A stretch of 64,000 nt of DNA from Acidimicrobiaceae bacterium (lineage in GTDB: Bacteria; Actinomycetota; Acidimicrobiia; Acidimicrobiales; Ilumatobacteraceae), in NCBI GenBank assembly GCA_020637295.1, contig JACJWF010000010.1:1-64000 (forward strand), in the 5' to 3' direction. Of this stretch, positions 51,033-60,093 are shown in pieces. The stretch's first letter is position 1. Each line of letters starts with the position of its first letter. The notes beneath the pieces were generated by a model that saw only the letters and a program-made list of their open reading frames with translations, made no database searches and had not been told where the DNA came from. Both the position numbers and the translations under genes were made by a program.

Positions 51033-52352
51033 GTGCGCTGGGGAACGATCGAGTACGCAAGGATTGGTGAGCATCACGTTGCCTTCCGCGAGGTGGTCGG
51101 TGATGAGCGCAGCGCCCTCGACATCGTGATGGTCAACGGCTTCTTCTTCCCGATGGAGTCGCTCACCGACGATCCGATCGCTGCCCGCCTTGTGCAAGGG
51201 CTGGCAGAGTTGGGTCGGCTGGTGATGTTCGATCGCCGCGGGATCGCCCTGTCGGATCCCGTGACCGATTGGGAGACACCCCTCCTGGAGCAGTGGTCCG
51301 AGGACCTGGCGGCGGTCATCCGAGCGGCCGAATGCGATCACCCCAGCGTGTTCAGTTGGGAAGCAGCCGGCGTCGCGCGAACGTGTGCGATCAGGCATCC
51401 GGGATTGATCGACCGGTTGATCCTCTACAACCCCTCCTCGGAGCCCACGGAGTCCGATGCGGCCTGGATCGAGAGGGTCGAGGAGATGTTGTCGCGTGTC
51501 CGAGCGGGCGAGGTCGATCTCACCGCGGATGGTTCGGCCTGGGCGCCGAGCCGGCGGAACGATCCGGATTTCATCAGGTGGAACGATGCGGCGGGCAGAA
51601 GTGGGGCGAGTCCCGCGCAGGCCGGTCGCCTCAGCAAGGTGTTCAACGAGCCCCGTCCCGACAATGCCCTCGTGGGAGCGCGGACTCTGGTGCTGACACG
51701 GACGCACGAGGAATCCATGGTTCCGGCCGAGCACTCGCAGCGAGCAGCGGTCCAGATCCCCGATGCGGAGCTCGTCGTGCTCCCCGCCGGTGACGACTCG
51801 TTGTTCGGGTACGGGATCGATGACGTGGTGGCTGAGATCTCACGCTTCCTGACCGGCCACGCGCGCCTCCCGGCACCGGTTCGCCAGATCGCCGCCATCC
51901 TGTTCACCGACCTGGTCGGTTCGACCCGTCGGGCGGCCACCGCGGGCGACGCTGCCTGGAAGCAACTCCTCGACCGTCACGACACCGCGAGCGGGCGTGA
52001 GGTGGCTCGCCGGGGAGGCCACCTCATCAAGACCACCGGTGACGGCATCCTCGCACTGTTGCCATCTGCGACGGCCGCGATCCAGGCAGCCCGAGCAATC
52101 CGCGACATCCTGCGCGAGGACGATCTGCAGGTTCGTGTCGGCATCCACGTCGGCGAGATCGACCGACGCGGCGATGATGTCTCCGGCCTGAACGTCAATG
52201 CCGCCGCCCGGATCATGTCGATCGCCGACGCCGGAACGATCGTGGTGTCTGCCGTGGTCACACAGATGACCGACATCGCGTCCTTCACGAGCATCGGTCC
52301 TACATCGCTCAACGACATCGACGGCACGTGGGAACTCTTCACCGTCGCGTAG
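51033..52352 (+). CDS. Alpha/beta hydrolase-like domain fused to class III nucleotide cyclase
   Basis: The protein has 439 residues. The N-terminal half (about 1-275) is an alpha/beta hydrolase fold (LDIVMVNGFFFPM; LVMFDRRGIALSD), but the nucleophile elbow reads VFSWEAAGVA: the usual GxSxG Ser is replaced by Glu, so hydrolysis is unlikely. The C-terminal domain (about 283-439) is a class III cyclase with AAILFTDLVGSTRRAA and KTTGDGILALL supplying the two metal-binding Asp residues, plus VGIHVGEI and NVNAAARI. The layout equals M. tuberculosis Rv1900c (LipJ). It probably makes cAMP or cGMP, with the first domain as sensor. Confidence 0.85.
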   Translation: MRWGTIEYARIGEHHVAFREVVGDERSALDIVMVNGFFFPMESLTDDPIAARLVQGLAELGRLVMFDRRGIALSDPVTDWETPLLEQWSEDLAAVIRAAECDHPSVFSWEAAGVARTCAIRHPGLIDRLILYNPSSEPTESDAAWIERVEEMLSRVRAGEVDLTADGSAWAPSRRNDPDFIRWNDAAGRSGASPAQAGRLSKVFNEPRPDNALVGARTLVLTRTHEESMVPAEHSQRAAVQIPDAELVVLPAGDDSLFGYGIDDVVAEISRFLTGHARLPAPVRQIAAILFTDLVGSTRRAATAGDAAWKQLLDRHDTASGREVARRGGHLIKTTGDGILALLPSATAAIQAARAIRDILREDDLQVRVGIHVGEIDRRGDDVSGLNVNAAARIMSIADAGTIVVSAVVTQMTDIASFTSIGPTSLNDIDGTWELFTVA

Positions 52353-52386
52353 CGGCCGCGCCCCAGCGAACCGACCCCTGGCCGCC

Positions 52387-52721
52387 ATGCTGGTCGGCCA
52401 GCCCCTCGCCGGGCGTCTGGGTGACGCCATCGGCGTGCGGCGCCTGGCGCTCATCGCCGTGTCGGGTTTCGGTGTGTTCTCCACCGCGGCGATGGTCGCG
52501 GGGACGTTCCCGCTGCTCGTCGTCTTCCGTCGCCTGCAGGCCGCTACTTCAGCTGCATCACCGCCAGCCTCCTCGCCCTCCTGGTGGATGACGCCGGGCA
52601 TGGGGTCGGGGCGATGCTCACGGTGTGCTGCATCGGGGTGGCGGCGTCCGTGCTCGCGGCCGCCAAGCTGCCGGGCCCCGACCGCCGCACGGTGCCGGTC
52701 GCGTCCTCCGTCGCCGAGTGA
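52387..52721 (+). pseudogene. Degraded MFS transporter fragments
   Basis: The first about 50 codons (LVGQPLAGRLGDAIGVRRLALIAVSGFGVF) match the helix 2-4 region of a major facilitator drug transporter. At about 52544 the frame changes, and a hydrophobic piece (LLALLVDDAGHGVGAMLTVCCIGVAASVLAAAKLPGPD) resembling its last helix continues to a TGA at 52719-52721. The roughly 300 residues between are missing, so it is a deleted and frameshifted relic. Confidence 0.6.
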
Positions 52722-52782
52722 TCGCGGCCGACGGTTGCTCGCGGCCGCCCCGGGCCGTCCCGCACCGCTACCCTGCACCGGC

Positions 52783-53577
52783 GTGCCGGCGGAAGCGGAG
52801 CATCACGTCACCGGGCCGCTCGCCGTCGCCGTCGGGTTGGCCCTCACCGCCGGCTTCGTCGACGCATTCATCTACCTCAACATCGCGCCGGTGTTCGTCG
52901 CCAACATGAGCGGCAACATGGTGCGGGTGGGGATCGCCATCGGTGACGGTGACGGCCACGCGGTGATCGCTTCGTTCGTCGCCATCATCGCCTTCGTCGC
53001 GGCTGCCGTGGTGTCGGCGATGGTGGTGGACCACCGTATCCGTGCCGCTGCACCGGCCGAACGCCGTCGCGCCGACCCTGCGCCGCTCCTCCTCGCCGAG
53101 GTCGCCCTGCTGGGGCTGGTGGCCGTCGTGGCCATCCACTGGGACGTGCTGTTCACCACCAGGCTGGCCATCGGGAACCTGACAGTGGTTGCACTCGGTG
53201 CGGCGGCCATGGGGGTGCAGGCCATCGCGTTGCGGCGGGTGGGCCAGATCGCCGTGTCCACCACCTACGGCACAGGCGCCCTCGTGCGAATCGGCGAGAA
53301 GATCGGCCTGGCGCTTCGTGGTGCACCACGCCCGCACGGGGTGCGGCGGAGCCGGAGCGCAGCCGTGCTCACCGCGGTCCTTGCGGCATACGTGGCCGGC
53401 GCCGCCATCGCTGCTGCGGTGCCACTGCACCGCAGCCTCCTCGGCATCGTGCCCTTCGTGCTGCTGGCCCTGGCCGGTGCCGCACACCGCCTCCACGACC
53501 CTGACGCACCCGACCGCCGCCAAGCCGGCGAGGCAGCCATCGTGTCCCCCGGGCCAGCGCCCGGCGCACGGGAGTGA
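52783..53577 (+). CDS. DUF1275 (YoaK-like) membrane protein
   Basis: The 264 residues have about six transmembrane helices. They contain the family core: GLALTAGFVDAFIYLNIAPVFVANMSGNMVRVG near the start and LGAAAMGVQAIALRRVGQIAVSTTYGTGALVRIG in the middle, both typical of DUF1275. The function of the family is unknown; some members are induced by antimicrobials or are near transport genes. GTG at 52783 begins the homologous part; upstream codons in frame belong to the MFS relic. Confidence 0.85.
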   Translation: MPAEAEHHVTGPLAVAVGLALTAGFVDAFIYLNIAPVFVANMSGNMVRVGIAIGDGDGHAVIASFVAIIAFVAAAVVSAMVVDHRIRAAAPAERRRADPAPLLLAEVALLGLVAVVAIHWDVLFTTRLAIGNLTVVALGAAAMGVQAIALRRVGQIAVSTTYGTGALVRIGEKIGLALRGAPRPHGVRRSRSAAVLTAVLAAYVAGAAIAAAVPLHRSLLGIVPFVLLALAGAAHRLHDPDAPDRRQAGEAAIVSPGPAPGARE

Positions 53578-53619
53578 ACTAGCCTCGACCCGCGCGGTGA
53601 ACGCTCATGCAGCGCAGGG

Positions 53620-55773
53620 GTGGCGGAGTTGACCGGGGACGCACGACATTGGAGGGAGTTCGGCTGGCTGGCGGCCTGGACGGTTGCCATCGTCACCGCG
53701 GTCTTCCTCATGCCCGATGCGCTGGAGCAACTGCCGCAGTTGCTGGCGGGCAGCATGTTCTTCGCCGTCGGCCTGTGGCAGCGCCGCCGCGGCAGTGCTG
53801 CGTCAGGCTTCCTGCTCGGTGGCGCGTCGGTGCTGCTGGCGGTCAACATCGTCTCGTCGGTGCTCTACGGGGCCGGGATGATGGCGGCCAGCCTGGCGCT
53901 GGACGCCGGCGGGCCGGTCACCACGTTCGTGCTCGTCGTCGTCGGTTGGCGGATCCGTCTGCGCGACCGCGACCTGCTGTTCGAGGTGGTCATCGCCACG
54001 CTGGCGATCGCGCTCGCCGTGTGGCGATGGCTGCTGGTCCCCGGGTTGGAGGCCGGCCGGGTGGGCGCGTTGGAGATGTGGATGGACGCGGTGGACCTCA
54101 CCGCCTGGGGGGCCTGCCTGGCCATCACGGTGGGGGCGCTCGCCCGCCAGCGCCACCGCCTCCCGGTGCTGGTGGTCGGCGAGCTGCTGGTGTCGATCGG
54201 CCAGTTCCTGTACGCGGCCGACGCGGCCGGCGTGCTGCTGAGCAGCGAGCGTCTCAAGCTGGCCTTCTACGCAGCCGCGTACGCCGTGGCGCCGGGCCTG
54301 TTCCTGCCGAGCATGACCCGCCAGATAATGCGCATGCCGATCACCCGCGGGCGCGTCGGCGTCCGCTGGCGAGCGGCGCTGTTCCTGGTCGTGGCCATCT
54401 CCGTCGTCTTCGTGCTGGCCTCCGGCAGCGCGGAGTTGTCCTACATGGAGGTGGTGATCGTGGGCCTGCTCGGCGGGCTGATCGTCGGCATGCTCGGGCT
54501 CCGCCTCGCCGGTGGCCTCGGCGCCGACCCACGCCCCGCGTCAACGGCGGCAGTACCGGGCCCGCCGACCCGCGCGGGTGCCGCCGAACGCCTGGCCGCG
54601 CAGTGGCTGTCGTCGACCCGGGCGGCCAACCGGCCGGTGGCCGCCTTCGTGCTGGCGCCCGGCAACTTGATGGATCTGGAGTTGGTGCACGGCGAGCGCA
54701 CCCGCGCCGTGCTGTTGCAGGTGGCGGCGCATCGCGTGGAGCGGGTGATGGGTGCTGCGGGTACGGCGGCCGTACGCCCCGACGGTGGTGTGGTGGCCCT
54801 GGCCGAGGTGGACGACCTGGATGCCGCGGTGCTCGCCGAGCGGCTGCTGGCCGCGTTCCGCGCACCGATCGGCACCGGTCGGGGTGAGGTCCTGCTGCGC
54901 TGCAGCGTCGGCCTTGCATCGGCGCCGTTCGCCCGCCCGGCGGACCAGTTGGAGCGGTTGTTGCGCGACGCCGCCCGGGCGGCTCGCTGGGCGGCCGCGG
55001 CGGCGCCCGGCACGGCGATCTCCATCGGCCAGGTGCCGGCCCTGGTCGACTACGCCGGCGAGTACGAGGAGCGCGAGCGCATGCTGGCGGCCGTCGCCGC
55101 TGGGCGGACGCGCACCGTGCTGCGCGAGGTGGTGGCCCTGGCGTCGGGCGATGTGGTGCAGATGCGCCCACTGCTGCTGTGGGAGCCGTCCCCGGGCACC
55201 TGGCAGGTGGTGCCCACCGGCGGCGCCCAGGTACCGAACCTCGGCCCGGTGTCGCATCTGCTCCTCACCGGGCTCACCGTGATGGCCGGCCGGGCGTCCA
55301 CGCTGGTCCTCAACGTCGGCCCGCAGCAGTTGCTGGACCCGCAACTGCGCACGGTGCTGCGCGAGGCGTGCGCACGTGCGGCGGTGGCCCCAAGCGCCAT
55401 CTGCTGGGAGGTCATCGAGGAGGACCTGCTGGTGCACGACGACGCGGTCCTGCTGGCGCTGGACATGCTGGTGGAGGCCGGCTGCAGCGTCGCCGTCGGC
55501 GGGGTGGGCGCCACCGGTGGCCTGTCGCTGCAGCGCCTGCGTGGGCTGCCGATCTCCCAGTTGTGCCTGGCGGAGACGTTCGCCCACCAGTTGATCCAGG
55601 CGGCCGACCACAAGCTGGCCCGGGCGTTGGCCGCCGCCGGGCAGGAACTGGGTTGGGTGGTCAGCGCGCCCTTGCCGGTGGACACGCCCGACGGCCGCCG
55701 CCACCTCCGCACCGCCGGGGTGGCGCTCGCCGAACTCGCTCCGGCGCCGTCCGAAGTGATGGAGTGGCCCTGA
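53620..55773 (+). CDS. Multi-pass membrane protein with degenerate GGDEF and EAL domains
   Basis: The protein has 717 residues. About 1-300 form some nine transmembrane helices in a MASE-like sensor region. About 315-480 resemble a GGDEF domain, but the active-site position reads RPDGGVVAL with no GG(D/E)EF. About 490-710 resemble an EAL domain (LVLNVGPQQLLDPQLRTVLREACARAA ... CWEVIEEDLLVHD ... SLQRLRGLPISQLCLAE), but the EAL motif and the DDFGTG metal loop are lost (SVAVGGVGATGGLS). It is therefore expected to sense or bind rather than make or degrade c-di-GMP. It starts with GTG. Confidence 0.8.
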   Translation: MAELTGDARHWREFGWLAAWTVAIVTAVFLMPDALEQLPQLLAGSMFFAVGLWQRRRGSAASGFLLGGASVLLAVNIVSSVLYGAGMMAASLALDAGGPVTTFVLVVVGWRIRLRDRDLLFEVVIATLAIALAVWRWLLVPGLEAGRVGALEMWMDAVDLTAWGACLAITVGALARQRHRLPVLVVGELLVSIGQFLYAADAAGVLLSSERLKLAFYAAAYAVAPGLFLPSMTRQIMRMPITRGRVGVRWRAALFLVVAISVVFVLASGSAELSYMEVVIVGLLGGLIVGMLGLRLAGGLGADPRPASTAAVPGPPTRAGAAERLAAQWLSSTRAANRPVAAFVLAPGNLMDLELVHGERTRAVLLQVAAHRVERVMGAAGTAAVRPDGGVVALAEVDDLDAAVLAERLLAAFRAPIGTGRGEVLLRCSVGLASAPFARPADQLERLLRDAARAARWAAAAAPGTAISIGQVPALVDYAGEYEERERMLAAVAAGRTRTVLREVVALASGDVVQMRPLLLWEPSPGTWQVVPTGGAQVPNLGPVSHLLLTGLTVMAGRASTLVLNVGPQQLLDPQLRTVLREACARAAVAPSAICWEVIEEDLLVHDDAVLLALDMLVEAGCSVAVGGVGATGGLSLQRLRGLPISQLCLAETFAHQLIQAADHKLARALAAAGQELGWVVSAPLPVDTPDGRRHLRTAGVALAELAPAPSEVMEWP

Positions 55774-55791
55774 CCTGAGGGGGCCTCCGCC

Positions 55792-56829
55792 ATGCTGCAA
55801 CATCCGCTCGTGCTGTCCGGTCAGTACGGCTCGCCGTACACGCTGAAGATGCGAGCGGTCCTCCGCTACCGGCGCATCCCGTTCCGCTGGGTGCTGCGCG
55901 ACTCCAGGTGGGACGACCTGCCGGAGGTGCCGGTGCGCCTCATCCCGGTCATCGTGTTCCCGGACGTCGAGGGCCGCACGGACCGCGGGCACGGCGAGGC
56001 CATGGTGGACTCGTCGCCGCTGATCATGCGGTTGGAGGGGATGGTCGCCGAGCGCAGCCTGGTGCCGGCCGACCCGGCGCTGGCCTTCGTGGACGCGCTG
56101 CTCGAGGACGTCGCCGACGAATGGCTGACCAAGCCGATGTACCACTACCGCTGGGCGTACGAGGCGGACATCGACAAGGCCGGCAAGCTGCTGCCGCTCG
56201 GCCAGAACCTGCAGGTCGACGCGGCCCAGGCGAGGAAGATGTACGACTTCATCACCCGGCGGCAGATCGGCCGGCGGGCGATGGTCGGTTCCACCGACGC
56301 CAACGCACCGATCCTGGAGGCCTCGTACCGCCGGGTGCTCGGCATCCTCACGGACCTGTTCGCCACCCAGGACTTCCTGCTCGGGTCGCGGCCGGGGCGT
56401 GGCGACTTCGGCATGTTCGGCCAGCTCAGCCAGCTGGTGAAGTGGGACCCCACGCCGATGGCGATCGCCGCCGTCGAGGCCCCGAAGGTGATCCACTGGG
56501 TCGACCGGATGGACGACCTGTCCTGGCTGGAGGTCGACGTGGCGGACTGGGGCACGCTGGAGGCACTGCCCTCGGCCACCCGGGACCTGCTGGCGGAGGC
56601 TGGTCGCACCTATGCGCCGTTCATGGTCGCCAACGCGGCCGCGCTCGAGGCGGGTGCGGAGGAGGTGGTCTGCGAGATCGACGGCCAGGAGTACCGGCAG
56701 GCGCCGTTCAAGTACCAGGGCAAGTGCCTGCACTGGCTGCGCGAGGGCTACGCCGCGCTGGCGGGCAGCGACAGGACGAGGGTGGACGCGGCGCTCGTCG
56801 GCACCGGGTGCGAGGTGCTGCTGGGCTGA
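55792..56829 (+). CDS. Glutathione S-transferase-like protein
   Basis: The protein has 345 residues. The N-terminal thioredoxin-fold (about 5-85) starts PLVLSGQYGSPYTLKMRAVLRYRRIPF and includes RLIPVIVF with the cis-Pro and VDSSPLIMRLEG, as in GST/glutaredoxin-like proteins. A helical C-terminal half follows with DVADEWLTKPMYHYRW and LLGSRPGRGDFGMFGQLSQL. Actinobacteria usually lack glutathione, so the thiol cofactor or reaction is unknown. It lies 18 bp after the degenerate GGDEF/EAL gene and is probably co-transcribed. Confidence 0.8.
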   Translation: MLQHPLVLSGQYGSPYTLKMRAVLRYRRIPFRWVLRDSRWDDLPEVPVRLIPVIVFPDVEGRTDRGHGEAMVDSSPLIMRLEGMVAERSLVPADPALAFVDALLEDVADEWLTKPMYHYRWAYEADIDKAGKLLPLGQNLQVDAAQARKMYDFITRRQIGRRAMVGSTDANAPILEASYRRVLGILTDLFATQDFLLGSRPGRGDFGMFGQLSQLVKWDPTPMAIAAVEAPKVIHWVDRMDDLSWLEVDVADWGTLEALPSATRDLLAEAGRTYAPFMVANAAALEAGAEEVVCEIDGQEYRQAPFKYQGKCLHWLREGYAALAGSDRTRVDAALVGTGCEVLLG

Positions 56830-56838
56830 CGGGCAGGG

Positions 56839-57474
56839 TCAGTAGAGGCGCTCGCCGCCGACGCCCACCACTGCGGAGTCCCATGCGACCCTGCCGAACA
56901 CCTCGCGCACTTCGGCCGCGAACGTGGCCAGGTCGTCGGTGGGGTAGTCCGGATCGAACGAGCACTGGTCCCAGCGTGCGCAGAACTCCTCGCACAGCCC
57001 GGCCCAGCGGTGGTCGCGGAAGCGGTCGCGGGCGTTGCGGTCGCCGCCCAGATGGTGTGCGTAGTAGTAGCTCTGGAACACGCCGTGGTGCAGGACCACC
57101 CAGTGGACCTCCTCGGGCACGTACGGCTGCAGGACGGCGGCGGCGAGCTCGCTGTGGTTGTACGGCGCCAGTTCGTCGCCGATGTCGTGGACCAACGCAG
57201 CCACCACCCAGTCGGCGCCGGCCCCGTCGCGCCGGGCGCGTGTGGCGGACTGCAGGGAGTGCGCCAGGCGCGAGATCCGGTAGCCGCCGAGCGAGCCGTC
57301 CAGATGGGTGAGTGTGGTGAGGATCCGGTCCGGCAGGCCGGCCACGTAGGCCTGCTCGTAGCGCTCCAGCAGCGCGTAGTCCTCGGTGGTGCCGTCGGCC
57401 ATCGCCGTGAACCCCACCACGCCGGTGGGCATCGTGCCGTCGAAGGCGTGGCGGGTGAGCGCAGGTTCGGTCAT
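56839..57474 (-). CDS. HD-domain oxygenase, PhnZ/TmpB-like (C-P bond cleavage)
   Basis: The 211-residue HD-fold protein has candidate diiron ligands His72 (AHSLQ), His96-Asp97 (LVHDIGDEL), His107 and His124 or 129/130 (VHWVVLHHGVFQSY), and Asp169 in WDQCSFDPDYPT. This pattern is that of mixed-valent diiron HD oxygenases (PhnZ, TmpB, MIOX). PhnZ/TmpB cleave the C-P bond of 1-hydroxy-alkylphosphonates. The gene is 4 bp downstream of a TmpA-like dioxygenase, which strongly supports a TmpB role: 1-hydroxy-2-(trimethylamino)ethylphosphonate to glycine betaine and phosphate. The substrate is inferred. Confidence 0.72.
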   Translation of the reverse strand: MTEPALTRHAFDGTMPTGVVGFTAMADGTTEDYALLERYEQAYVAGLPDRILTTLTHLDGSLGGYRISRLAHSLQSATRARRDGAGADWVVAALVHDIGDELAPYNHSELAAAVLQPYVPEEVHWVVLHHGVFQSYYYAHHLGGDRNARDRFRDHRWAGLCEEFCARWDQCSFDPDYPTDDLATFAAEVREVFGRVAWDSAVVGVGGERLY

Positions 57475-57478
57475 CAGG

Positions 57479-58663
57479 TCACCTCATCGTCCGCACGGTC
57501 GTCGGCGGGTGTTCGGCGCGCAGGCGGCGCATGGTCAGCCGGTACATCGTGTCGGGCCCGTCGTGGTCGATGTAGGCACCCTGCAGGTGGCGGTGGCCGC
57601 GACTGGGGTCGAAGGCCGTCCTCCCGTGCAGGACGCGCAGGTTGTCCATGAACATCACGTCGCCCGGCTCCAGGCGGAACGTCACCTGATGGGCCGGGTC
57701 GTTGAGCCACTCGGTGAGGTGGCGGCGCCCGAGGTAGAAGGCGTCCAGGTCGTCCCCCGGGCGGGGCACGGCCGCGTCGAGCTTGGTGTTGAAGCGGATG
57801 CGCCGGAAGCGGCCGAAGCGGTCGTACTCCAGCAGGTGGCCGCGGTCCACCACGGTGTCGGTACCCATGTCGTAGCGCCACTCCACCTCGGTGGCCACGA
57901 CCGCAGCGTGCAGGTCCGGGTGGGCACGTTCCAGCGCCTGGGCGGCGGCCAGACCGTCCACCAGCGTGGAGTCGCCACCGGGGGCCTCGTTGCACACGCA
58001 GTGGAGCAGTTGGATGCCGGGGATCGGCCGACGGTACGGCTGGTCGGTGTGGGCGAGCAGCTCGATCGGCGTGTAGGCCAGGTCGGTGGGCGCCACCTCG
58101 GCACGCACGTCGAAGATCCACCCGAAGTTGTTGCCGGAGATGTAGCCCAGGCGGTCGGCCACCCGCCGCAGGGTCCCGGGCTCGGCCGGCGTGTTGCGCA
58201 GCACCACGTAGCCATGGCGGAAGAACGCCGTCAGGAACGCCAGCACGGCGCGCGGGTCTGCCTCGGCGGCCGTCCAGCCGAGCGTCGCCCAGTCCACGTA
58301 CGGGAACGGGTCGAGCGGGGTGGTCCATGGTTCGGGCGCGGGTGGGGCTTCCGGGTCGGGTGCCCAGCCAAGGGCGACCGCAAGGTCGACCAGGGGCAGA
58401 TGGGTGAGGTGCCCGTCGGTGAACGCCACGGTGAGGTCCTCGCCCGTGACGGCCGCGGTGACGATGCCGAGGTCGGCCGGAAGGTCCCGTGGTGTGTACA
58501 GCCGCTGCCGGTTCGTGGCCTCCACCTGGCCGGCCTCCTGCGACCGCTCGCGCAGCCACACCGGGTGCAGGTCGGCTTCGTGGGTGGCCATCCGGAGGTG
58601 GACGCGCCGCCCCCCGGCCCCCACCCACGCAGCAGCGCGAGCCGACACCTGCGACGCCGTCAC
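57479..58663 (-). CDS. 2-oxoglutarate dioxygenase, TmpA/gamma-butyrobetaine hydroxylase-like
   Basis: The 394 residues include an N-terminal GBBH-like (DUF971-type) domain (about 10-98) and a TauD/TfdA catalytic domain with facial triad His205-x-Asp207 (HTDQPY) and His346 (VLHGRTAFD), then GHRHLQGAYID with the 2-oxoglutarate-binding Arg. This domain pair is shared by gamma-butyrobetaine hydroxylase, trimethyllysine hydroxylase and TmpA, which hydroxylates 2-trimethylaminoethylphosphonate. Coupling to the HD oxygenase gene points to TmpA. The zinc-site cysteines of human BBOX are absent, as in some bacterial relatives. It starts with GTG. Confidence 0.78.
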   Translation of the reverse strand: MTASQVSARAAAWVGAGGRRVHLRMATHEADLHPVWLRERSQEAGQVEATNRQRLYTPRDLPADLGIVTAAVTGEDLTVAFTDGHLTHLPLVDLAVALGWAPDPEAPPAPEPWTTPLDPFPYVDWATLGWTAAEADPRAVLAFLTAFFRHGYVVLRNTPAEPGTLRRVADRLGYISGNNFGWIFDVRAEVAPTDLAYTPIELLAHTDQPYRRPIPGIQLLHCVCNEAPGGDSTLVDGLAAAQALERAHPDLHAAVVATEVEWRYDMGTDTVVDRGHLLEYDRFGRFRRIRFNTKLDAAVPRPGDDLDAFYLGRRHLTEWLNDPAHQVTFRLEPGDVMFMDNLRVLHGRTAFDPSRGHRHLQGAYIDHDGPDTMYRLTMRRLRAEHPPTTVRTMR

Positions 58664-58721
58664 CGCCGCATCATTGCACCCCGTGGAGCACGCTTCGGCG
58701 CGATCGGTCTAGGTTCGGGAG

Positions 58722-60059
58722 ATGGGAGTGGACACGTTCTGGCACCACTCGTCCGCCGCGGACGCTCCGGCGATCCCGAGGCCCGCGCTCCCGGGCAACC
58801 GGGATGCCGACGTGGCGATCATCGGCGCCGGGTTCACCGGGCTGTGGACGGCGCACTCGTTGCTGCGCGCCGACCCGTCCCTGCGCGTGGTCGTGCTGGA
58901 GCGCGACACCGTCGGGTTCGGGGCCTCCGGGCGGAACGGCGGCTGGTGCGTGGGGGACTACGGGGGCCCGGAGAAGGCGGTGGCCAAGGCCGGCGGGGCG
59001 GACGCCGTGGAGCGGATGGCCCGGGAGATGCACCGCAGCGTCGACGAGGTCGGCGCCGTGGTGGCCCAGGCGGGCATCGACTGCGGCTACCACAAGGGCG
59101 GGGCGCTGTACTTCGCGGTGAACGACGGGCAGTGGCGGCGGGTTCGCCACCACCATGCGGAGCTGGTGAGGCACGGGCTGGGCGATGCGTGGACGCTGCT
59201 GGATGCCGCGGCCGCGGCGGACGTGGTGCACGCCGCCGGCATCCGTGGCGGCCTGATCACACCGCACGCGGCGACGGTGAACCCGGCGGCGCTCGCCCGC
59301 GGGCTGGCCCGCGAGGTGGAGCGTCTGGGTGGGGTGGTCCATGAGGGCACCCCGGTGCGCTCGTTCGGCGACGGCGCGGTCCGCACCGCCCACGGCACCG
59401 TGCGCGCCGACGTGACGGTCCTCGCCACGGAGGCCTACACCCGCACCATCGAGGGGCACGAGCGGGCCATGCTGCCCCTGGCCAACACCGTGATCGCCAC
59501 CGAGCCGATCGCAGACAGCACCTGGGCCTCCATCGGCCTCGCCGACCGTCAGCTGTTCGAGTACGCGTCCAACCTGCTCGGCTACGGGCAGCGCACCGCG
59601 GACAACCGCATCGTGTGGGGCGGTCTCAGCGCGGCGTACCGGTGGAAGATGGGCATCCCGGCCTCGGCGCACTTCGTGCCGCGCGTCGCCGAGCGGCTGC
59701 GCACGATGCTCGGCCGGCTGTTCCCCGAGTTGCAGGGCATCGGGGTCAGTCACCGATGGGGTGGTGTGCTGGGGGTGCCGCGGGACCTCCTGCCCGGCGT
59801 CGGCTTCGACCGCGCCGCCGGGCTGGCCTGGGGCGGTGGGTACACCGGCCAGGGCGTGGCCGCCGCCAACGCGGCCGGGCGCACGCTGGCCGACCTGATC
59901 CGCGGGGCGGACAGCGACCTCGTGCACCTGCCGTGGGTCGCCCACCGCTCCCGCGCGTGGGAAGCAGAACCGCTGCCCTGGCTCGGCGTGCATGCCGCGC
60001 TCACCGCTGCCCACACGGTCGACGCGGTGGACCGCCTGCGGAGTCGCTTCCACCGCTGA
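58722..60059 (+). CDS. FAD-dependent amine oxidoreductase (DAO family, PuuB-like)
   Basis: The 445 residues begin the FAD-binding unit with DVAIIGAGFTGLWTAHSLL, then VVVLERDTVGFGASGRNGGWC (a wording typical of gamma-glutamylputrescine oxidase and related DAO enzymes). A substrate domain and the C-terminal GFDRAAGLAWGGGYTGQGVAAANAAGRTLADLI complete the fold. It oxidises an amine or N-methyl amino acid to an imine with H2O2 or electron-carrier output. It is divergent from the TmpA-like gene across 58 bp and heads a plus-strand set with the amidohydrolase and ABM genes. Confidence 0.85.
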   Translation: MGVDTFWHHSSAADAPAIPRPALPGNRDADVAIIGAGFTGLWTAHSLLRADPSLRVVVLERDTVGFGASGRNGGWCVGDYGGPEKAVAKAGGADAVERMAREMHRSVDEVGAVVAQAGIDCGYHKGGALYFAVNDGQWRRVRHHHAELVRHGLGDAWTLLDAAAAADVVHAAGIRGGLITPHAATVNPAALARGLAREVERLGGVVHEGTPVRSFGDGAVRTAHGTVRADVTVLATEAYTRTIEGHERAMLPLANTVIATEPIADSTWASIGLADRQLFEYASNLLGYGQRTADNRIVWGGLSAAYRWKMGIPASAHFVPRVAERLRTMLGRLFPELQGIGVSHRWGGVLGVPRDLLPGVGFDRAAGLAWGGGYTGQGVAAANAAGRTLADLIRGADSDLVHLPWVAHRSRAWEAEPLPWLGVHAALTAAHTVDAVDRLRSRFHR

Positions 60060-60093
60060 CGTCCCGGCTACCGTTCCGCCCGCGGGGTGCGCA

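Noticed and set aside
54541..56733. Long minus-strand open frame across the degenerate GGDEF/EAL gene and the GST gene
   Set aside because: Shadow frame of two convincing plus-strand genes; composition is typical of antisense high-GC DNA.
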